Origin: Phialocephala subalpina
Taxonomy: Eukaryota; Ascomycota; Leotiomycetes; Helotiales; Mollisiaceae
Length of the DNA stretch: 64,000 bases
NCBI GenBank assembly: GCA_900073065.1
Contig: FJOG01000018.1
Location: forward strand, 1,066,044-1,130,043
Direction of reading: 5' to 3'
Below the pieces are notes generated by a model that saw nothing but the letters and a program-made list of their open reading frames with translations, had not been told where the DNA came from and searched no databases. Positions 57,596-64,000 of this stretch are shown one piece after another. The position numbers were made by a program, and so were the translations under genes. Numbering within the stretch: the first letter of the stretch is position 1; each line of letters opens with the position of its first letter.

Positions 57596-58360
57596 TCAAA
57601 TCTTACTCAACAATGCCCCCAACACCTCCTTCGTCCCCCCACTACTCTCCTTAACCACCTTCGCAATCCCCCTAAACTCCTCTATCCCCGCATCCCCCAT
57701 ACACTCATAAATCCAACTCTCACTCGTCGTAACCACCACACCCTCCCTCCTCAACCGTTCCAACGCAACCGGCACCTCCTCCCTATTACAACTACTCACC
57801 CCATCCGCCAAAACATAAACTTTATGTCCTTCCCTCAACAAATCTATAGCAGTTTGGGTGACGCAAATATGGCTCTCGATTCCAACAATTACTATTTCGG
57901 AGGGGAGGGAAGAGGAGAAGTGTTTGGAGATGGGGGGGATCCACATCGAGAAGCGGGTTTTGTCGACGTGCTCGATGGCGGTGGAGAGGAGGGGGAGGAG
58001 TTCTGAACAGGTTTCGCCCAACCGGGGACGGTTTTGGGTTGTTGCGTAGATAGGGATGTTGAGGACGGAGGCTGCTTTGAGCATTTTTTGGGTGGTGAGG
58101 ATTCTGTGAGGTTTGTGAGTGGGTTGGAGGGGAATGGGGGGATGGGGAGAGAGGTACACTTTATCGTAGTTCCATATTGCGGTTCGGAATTTCTCCTGGA
58201 TGTCGCAGATGCTGTGCGGGTGTCAATTGGAGGTTGTGGAGGAGGGTGCTTGAGGGGAGACGGACAATAGCGCTGGCCTGGCTGGATTGTGGTCAGTAAT
58301 TGTTCGTTTGGGAGATTGGGGCGGGTACGTACTTAGGCGTCTTGTTGGTTTGTCTGCCAT
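57596..58360 (-). CDS. Isochorismatase-like hydrolase, 201 aa
   Basis: Exons 58360-58333, 58281-58266, 58211-58158 and 58103-57596 give 606 nt. Exon 2 is only 16 nt. This arrangement restores the conserved start of the fold, ALF-ICDIQEKFRTAIWNYDKV-ILTTQKML. Catalytic residues: Asp in CDIQEKF, Lys in HVDKTRFSMW, and Cys in GIESHICVTQTAIDLL. YATTQNRP and YVLADGVSSCNREEV are also typical. It belongs to the cysteine hydrolase group near ISOC1/ISOC2 (about 200 aa), not to nicotinamidases with their metal triad. Likely cytosolic or mitochondrial; substrate unknown. All introns are 51-54 nt. Confidence 0.85.
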
Positions 58361-58958
58361 AATTACAGCTGGTTGGAAAGATTCTTAATGTGTGTTGTTG
58401 ATTGAGAGGTTTGAAGAAATTCGAGATCTGGGGTGCATGGTGGGGCAATTGCCGAGGATGCCCCTCTCGTCCGATAACTTATCGTCCATTCCGAAGACAT
58501 CCTTCAGAGAAGTTCACCTACATACATACTCACTAACAAGAGAAAGAATTGTTGTGCCCATCCAGTTAGTACTGTGAGATCTATGTACGAAGGTATGAGT
58601 ATCGATTTTGGCTTGAAAGAGCCTGAAGAGGGCCTTGTTGGAAACATGTGCCCCTTGAATTCGCGTGCTGTGCCTTGCATCAATTCCCTCTAATTTCTAC
58701 ATTGTTCCTGTCTGCTCTTTTACAAATAATATTAACATGTATCATCTCGAATAACTCGGAGTATTTGTTGTGCTGCTGGATTATAGTATCATCCCGAATT
58801 CGCGAGGCAACCAATGATGTCTTGCACAGTACTTTAATCCCATGTCGCTATAGATACACGCAGGTTGGGACGCTGACATATATACTTCAGACTCGTAACA
58901 ATATTTAATATCTTTCAATTTCTTAATCACTCATCGTCTCTCAAAAGTCTCTAACATC
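58361..58958. other. Divergent intergenic, nothing recognised
   Basis: Promoter side of the isochorismatase gene and of the SnoaL-like pseudogene. No consensus element supported. Confidence 0.4.
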
Positions 58959-59472
58959 ATGTCCTTTACTCTCACTAAGGAACATGTCAAGTCCTTTTTG
59001 GAACCAGCTCGGGCGATTGGGTCCCTGTCATGAATGCCATCGACCTTAATGTCAAACGGGTTATCGTCGACCCTGTGAATGATCCATCTATCTCTTCCGG
59101 AACCTATGTATATTTTCTAGGTCTCGTCCGTGAAACAATCTCATCAAAATAACAAAATCTTCAGGAGTGGACGGAAAAGGCTTCAATACCAAATGCAGTA
59201 AAATTGCAGGACACGTTAGTCATAAAGTTCAGTGCAACAGAGGTCATTGGCCTGAAAGCTTTTGTGGAGGCTTCTGCATCTGCTACGCAAAAGAATGGAA
59301 GGCCTTATAATAACAGGTAGGTTAGTAGCAATATATCCTTACAGTAAGAGACTAACTTGATGTCTGTAGATACGCTTGGATTATGGTTTTCTCGAAGGAA
59401 ACAAACAAGGCTGTCGAAATGCGAGAGTATATGAATTCGGTATTAGTAAAGGAGCTCATGGAGACGAATTGA
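58959..59472 (+). pseudogene. SnoaL/NTF2-like gene with a 1-nt deletion
   Basis: Exons 58959-59107, 59165-59316 and 59370-59472 with intact GT-AG introns (57 and 53 nt, the second with an ACTAAC branch). They encode MSFTLTKEHVKSFLEPAR, then in another frame GDWVPVMNAIDLNVKRVIV, EEWTEKASIP, LVIKFSATEVIGLKAFVEA and YAWIMVFSKETNKAVEMREY to VKELMETN. The total is 404 nt, one short of 135 codons. The slip is within GCTCGGGCGATTGG (about 59009-59015), where one G less than expected breaks PAR-GDW. The family consists of small cytosolic NTF2-like proteins of unknown role. It could be a sequencing error in a G run or a very young pseudogene. Confidence 0.75.
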
Positions 59473-59857
59473 GGGTAATTGATATGAAGGGCGCAATTTT
59501 GGAAACAGATCAAAACATGAAAAAAAGCGCAGACCTTAGTCTCACCTCTCAATGTCGCAAGTTTTGCACTCAAGAGTACATAAACGTGCACTAGAACGGC
59601 TTCGACATTTAAGCCATCGTGGGCGAGGTAGATAATCTAGAGTTATGAATATTCTTGCCTGTCACGTCTCAATCCCTCTACAATGCTCAATCGAGGTCAT
59701 CTCAAGAGCCTTGCTGTTCTGAAGTGTTCGCCATGTCAAAATCAGACGTCTCACTCCTTTGGTTTCGTCCCGTCCGCTATCTGCACAGTCAACCAGATGC
59801 TTTGGAGAGTTCAACCCAATTCAGGTAAATATATATCTAGATAAAACATGGCTTCCT
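59473..59857. other. Convergent 3' flanks
   Basis: Nothing recognised. Confidence 0.4.
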
Positions 59858-61519
59858 TTATTTAACCTTCGCCCTCTCCAACCACTTCAGATCACCTCCA
59901 GCTGTCGCCTTCTGAATATTATAAAGCTCGTCAATCAGCGCAGGAACAAAAGTCCCCGGGCCCTTGACATCCTCCCTCTCAGCAGCGATTTCCGCCGCAA
60001 TCTCATAATGCAGTAATCCCGCTAAAGCAGCAAGCAGCTTATCCTCCCTACTCACAGCCAACATGATCGAGATGGTCGTTCCAAGAACACACCCGCTGCC
60101 CGTGATCCTCCCCAACAACTCATGTCCATTCGAAATAGCGAATGTTCGGACTCCGTCAGAGATGAAATCCGTAGCTCCAGTCATAACAATAATATTCCCC
60201 TCCCTGATCGCAAGATCGCGAACCAAAGTTGCTTTCTCAATATCAGATGAAGTACTCGCTCCGCTGTCTACACCTCTCTGCTGCACCACACTCCCAAACA
60301 CCGTCTTGATTTCTCCCTCATTCCCCTTGATGACATCGAAATAGCCCGCAGCTAGCAAAGTTTTCACGGCGTTCCTTCTGACGGCCGTAGCTCCTGCGCC
60401 TACGGGGTCGAATACTACGGGTCCGCCGGCGAGGTTATAGGCTTTTAAGGCTTGTGCGTAGTTGGATAGGCCGTCGGGAGTTACGGTTCCCATGTTTATT
60501 ACGAGGGAGCCGCCGAGTTTGGACAGGTCGGAGGCTTCTGCACCGTAGTTTGCCATTATGGGGGAACCGCCGACTGCGAGGGCGACGTTCGCGGAGAAGT
60601 TTTGGACGACGAGGTTGGTCATGTTGTGGCTCAAGGGAGTCTTCTCTCTGACAGCGTTGATGACAGCTCCAACTTGTCCGATAAGAGTTTGGGCATCGGT
60701 TGCTTTATTGGTATTGGCTATCGAGGCTGCGACGAATGGTGGAGGCGAGTCCATGAGGTAGAGAAGTTCGGATGCTGATTTCTTGGGGTCGGGAGAGGCC
60801 ATGATGGCGCTAACGATTGCTACTCCGTCAAGGTGTTTCGTGGGGTGGGCTGCTTGGTAGAGGACTCGTTGGACGGTTGAGGCGTTGATGCCCCCGATTG
60901 AGACTGTTCCCACATTGCCGAACCCGTTTGCTGCCATGGCACCTAGAATTTCTTTCGTACCTGCGGTGCCGATGATGCCTTTTGTGTTTGTTTTACTGCG
61001 AGGTGTTAAGCTATGTGTCGGCGAAGGTGGAGGTACTGACGTTGCGGTTGCAAACATGGTTCCGACACCGAGGTAGTCTGCTCCGTCTTTACATGCTGCT
61101 AGAGCCTCTTCAATTGAGGAAGCTGTGACTCCAATTATGGCGTCTGGTCCAAGCAGTTTCCTGGCAGTGGGAAAATCTGGTGGACATCAGAAGACCAACA
61201 CCTCTTCAGCGGACTTGGCTTAACACATACCGATATCATCTTGGCCAATATGAACTCCCTCGCAGCCAACAGCTAATGCAACATCGATTCTATCGTTTAT
61301 CAGAAGAGGCACACGGTGCTTTTGAGTGACAGAGTGAAGTTTTTTGGCAGTAGAGATGAGATCTCCGGTATCGCTGGTCTTGTCTCGATACTGGACTATT
61401 GTGACGCCACCTTGGAGAGCAGCTTCGACTACTTTGACAATGTCTTTATCGCCGAGTATGGCTGGTGTAGAATCTGTCACCAGATATAAGGAGTAATCAA
61501 CCTTCTTTGTGTCCGGCAT
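59858..61519 (-). CDS. THI6: Bifunctional thiamine enzyme: thiamine-phosphate synthase / hydroxyethylthiazole kinase, 520 aa
   Basis: Exons 61519-61231, 61176-61041 and 60995-59858 give 1563 nt. ATG 61519 (MPDTKKVDYSLYLVTDS); the frame upstream opens only with GTG. The N-terminal ThiE domain has VTIVQYRDK, LLINDRIDVALAVGCEGVHIGQDDI and YLGVGTMFATAT. The C-terminal ThiM kinase has KTPLSHNMTNLVVQNFSANV, GGPVVFDPVGAGAT, VIKGNEGEI and the GRITGSGCVLGT anion hole with its catalytic Cys. The protein phosphorylates hydroxyethylthiazole and joins it to HMP-PP to make thiamine phosphate, in the cytosol. No TPP-riboswitch-like sequence was found in the leader or introns. Order and length match fungal Thi6. 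Confidence 0.95.
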
Positions 61520-62723
61520 CTTGGATATGCCGTGAAGTTGACCTTTTGGACGAAAGTAGATTACGAAAACGGCAGCCACGAAGTCGTCGAGACTTCTCGG
61601 AGTCTGTTATAATCAGTAGAAGTGCTAGAAAGCTTGAGCTACAAAGGAACCCTTGATAGTTCGTTAGAAATGAACGAACTGAGCTTTGAGAGCATTGAAG
61701 TACAAGTTCACATGCATGAAGCTTGTGGAGTTATTCAAGAAAGGACAAGCGGTTTCAACAAAACAAAGAAATACTCACTTAGGAGGAGATACGGATGTTT
61801 AACCAGTAGATTTTAACAATCTAAGGTCTCGAACTGCCTCTTAGCAAGAGCCACTCGCCACGTCTCGCCTCAAGAGGGAGGAGGTACAGCAACTGTCACG
61901 TGATAACTGACTGAACCTTCTCAGGAGTCAGCGACCGGTCAAATTAAAAGACAAACACAATACAGTCACCATGAGAAATATTTATACAACAACACGAAAG
62001 AGTCATACCAGGTCTGATTACACAATTGTACTCACAATCATGCATGTGTCCAGGTTCAAAAATTCTTCGGCGTTGTCACGACATTCGGCTACTTGCCTAA
62101 CGCATTACGGACTAACCCCGTCGCTGTTTCCAGTTTCCGACTTTCGATCTGAACCACGCAAAACCTTTGCTTTCTTCTTCTTTCAACAACTGTCATCCAC
62201 AAAACTCAGGACGCTTCCATCCACAACTCCTGAACAATCCATCAACTTCTACACAAGAACAACAGTTCTGATATCCATTCAGAACAACCCCAGAATCACC
62301 TCTCGAGCACTCGCCACCCCACCTACTGGCCAGTCATCCACGACAGCCACTCTGCAAAGGAAGCCTTCTTCCACGAACCCATCAACAAAGACATCGTCAA
62401 GTCAAAGATACATCTGCGTTATATGTATCTCACACCCAAAGCCAACGACCTCAGACACCAGCCGCCTCTCGAGCTGCAACCATTTCGCATACCGCGGAAG
62501 CCTTGTAGCCCCTACTTCAGTAGCAACGGCTAAGACCACCCGCCTTCGACGAATGTCGCGTTAACAAGAACCCAAAGATCTATCATCTCCTTCAGTGCTC
62601 TTCTCGCTCTTCCCAACGTCTTCTGCATGTCATATGTCGAATCATCTGGTCGCATAGTCGTCGAAATCCTGCCCTGAACCATACACCAGCAAATTTGAAG
62701 TCACCCCCGAGCTACCCGCAACC
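61520..62723. other. Divergent promoter region between THI6 and TIF5
   Basis: About 1.2 kb. The plus-strand open frame 61971-62564 starts with ATG but is low-complexity Ser/Thr/Arg and ends before the eIF5 leader. I regard it as leader/promoter DNA. Confidence 0.4.
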
Positions 62724-64000
62724 ATGGCTACCATCAATATTCGCAGCGATGTGAAGGATCCCTTCTACCGCTACAAGATGGAGAGACTCCAGTCCAAGAT
62801 TGAAGGCAAGGGCAACGGTATCAAGACGGTCATTGTCAACCTCAGCAGCGTCGCAGCTTCTCTCGCCCGTCCTGGGGCTTATGTTATCAAATACTTCGGC
62901 TTCGAACTCGGAGCTCAGACCAACACCAACCCCGCAGACGACCGCTGGATCATCAACGGTGCCCACGAGGCCTCCAAGCTTCAAGACTATCTCGATGGCT
63001 TCATCAACAAGTTCGTTCTCTGCAAGAAATGCAAGAACCCCGAGACCGATGTGGTGATCAAGGATGGACATATCGTGCTTGATTGCAAGGCTTGTGGTCA
63101 GCGCTCCGATGTCGACCTTCGCCTCAAGCTCAGTGGCTTCATCTTGAAAAATCAGCCGAAGAAGGGAAAGAAGGACAAGTCCGAGAAGAAGGCTGCTCGT
63201 AAAGCCAAGCAGAACGGCAGCGCCAATGCAGAGAACGGCAACAATAGCCCAGAAGACGATGGCTCCGAGAATGGATCCAACGAGAATGGCGTCGACGACG
63301 TTGCTATCGAGGCAGGCAGTGATGATGAACTCACTCGTCGCATCAAGGCTGGTGCTGAAGAGCTTGATGAACCCGCCGAGGTTAAGGATGATGAGTGGAC
63401 TGTCGACATGTCTGCTGAGGCCGTCAAGGCTCGTCAACAGCAACTTCCTGACGACTTGAAGCAAAAGCTAGTGCTCGGTGGCGATGAGGACGACGAGGAC
63501 GGAGAGGGCGGTGGCAACTCGACCTACGATCAACTGGGCACCTGGATCACCACAGAGGCAGAGGAGAAGGGTGGTGTCGACAAAGTCGATGATGTCGCCA
63601 TCTACCTGAAGGCGAAGGAGCTCGGTATTGAGACCAAACACCGTACTCTTGTTGTCTTGGTCCAGACAATCTTTGACGACAATATCGCCAAGCAGATCCC
63701 TAAGCGTGCTTCCATGCTCAAGAACGTAAGTGCTCTACTCATGTTGGTCTACATGAAGCCCTCCTAACGCAATGAATAGTTGATCACCTCCGAGAAGCAT
63801 CAAAAGGCCCTCCTTGGTGGCGTCGAACGATTCATCGGTCTTCGCGGTCAAGAAGACGCCACTTTCTATGATCAGACCTCCAAGATCCTCCTCGTTCTCT
63901 ACAACGAAGATATCCTTCCCGAGGACGTTATCACTAAATGGGGTGCCAAGGCTAGCAAGAAATATGTCGATTTGCCTATCAGCAAGAAGGTTCGCAAGTC
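62724..64000 (+). CDS. TIF5: Translation initiation factor eIF5 (partial, runs off window)
   Basis: Exon 1 is 62724-63725, intron 63726-63779 (54 nt, CTAAC branch), exon 2 from 63780 to the window end. ATG 62724 starts [19 protein letters not shown]. The N-terminal GAP domain includes the arginine-bearing [13 protein letters not shown] segment and [17 protein letters not shown]. The zinc finger CKKC...CKACG follows. A Lys-rich then acidic linker ([19 protein letters not shown], then [13 protein letters not shown]) precedes the W2/HEAT domain in exon 2. eIF5 stimulates GTP hydrolysis by eIF2 in the 43S complex and bridges eIF2-beta and eIF3. The C-terminal aromatic/acidic boxes lie beyond the window. 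Confidence 0.96.

Noticed and set aside
61040..61620. TPP riboswitch in THI6 introns or leader
   Set aside because: Looked for the CTGAGA and ACCCTTTGAACCTGA boxes; neither is present.
61971..62564. Plus-strand ATG frame of 197 codons upstream of eIF5
   Set aside because: Low-complexity Ser/Thr/Arg sequence without similarity; better explained as promoter and leader DNA.
1..64000. CRISPR arrays, bacterial operons, prophage or plasmid origins
   Set aside because: The sequence is eukaryotic with spliced genes; no regularly spaced direct repeats of CRISPR type were seen.

Overview
The window is nuclear DNA of a filamentous ascomycete (Pezizomycotina). The evidence is split genes with 45-140 nt introns, CTRAC branch points, Zn2Cys6 and C2H2 regulators, a CFEM protein, and DUF2985, DUF3431 and GRDP-type families. 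Gene content suggests Leotiomycetes, but I cannot fix the order from sequence alone. No bacterial, organellar or viral segment was seen. All gene models were built by hand from reading frame plus splice sites. Many upstream extensions of the open frames begin at non-ATG codons, so I moved starts to ATGs.

Region 0-18 kb is a graveyard with a few live genes. It holds a Ty1/copia relic, a broken sulfotransferase-like gene, a live C2H2 regulator (758 aa), a 73-aa small gene, a broken TAP-like alpha/beta hydrolase, a live four-TM DUF2985 protein with an apparent GC-AG intron, an AHC1-type zinc-finger gene carrying four in-frame stops, a conserved protein with a frame break, and a conserved gene with several indels. 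Most of the stops are TAG/TAA where Trp or Gln is expected, which is the direction of change RIP produces.

Region 18-36 kb is mostly intact: a Zn2Cys6 regulator next to an MFS drug:H+ antiporter (a plausible regulator/transporter pair), a PEPP-type Xaa-Pro aminopeptidase, a Pho80-like cyclin and a ThDP-dependent enzyme. Region 36-48 kb is accessory-like: two adjacent tandem arrays of exon-like modules (190-bp and 145-bp units), a CFEM protein, a secreted NTF2/SnoaL-like protein, a truncated quinone-oxidoreductase-like gene, a GRDP-like protein, a minisatellite enclosed by 40-bp inverted repeats, a 64-aa precursor of a possible Kex2-released Cys-rich peptide, and a 3' fragment of 5S rRNA. Region 49-64 kb is more housekeeping-like: a zinc alcohol dehydrogenase, a charged coiled-coil protein, a DUF3431 membrane protein, an isochorismatase-like hydrolase with a 16-nt exon, a frameshifted SnoaL-like gene, the thiamine enzyme Thi6, and eIF5, which runs off the window end.

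The most notable signal is a pair of introns in unrelated genes, 36 kb apart (13332-13494 and 49114-49276). Both are exactly 163 nt, align without gaps at about 80% identity, and carry the same 8-bp inverted repeat near their ends. This is the hallmark of introner-like elements, that is, introns that multiply.
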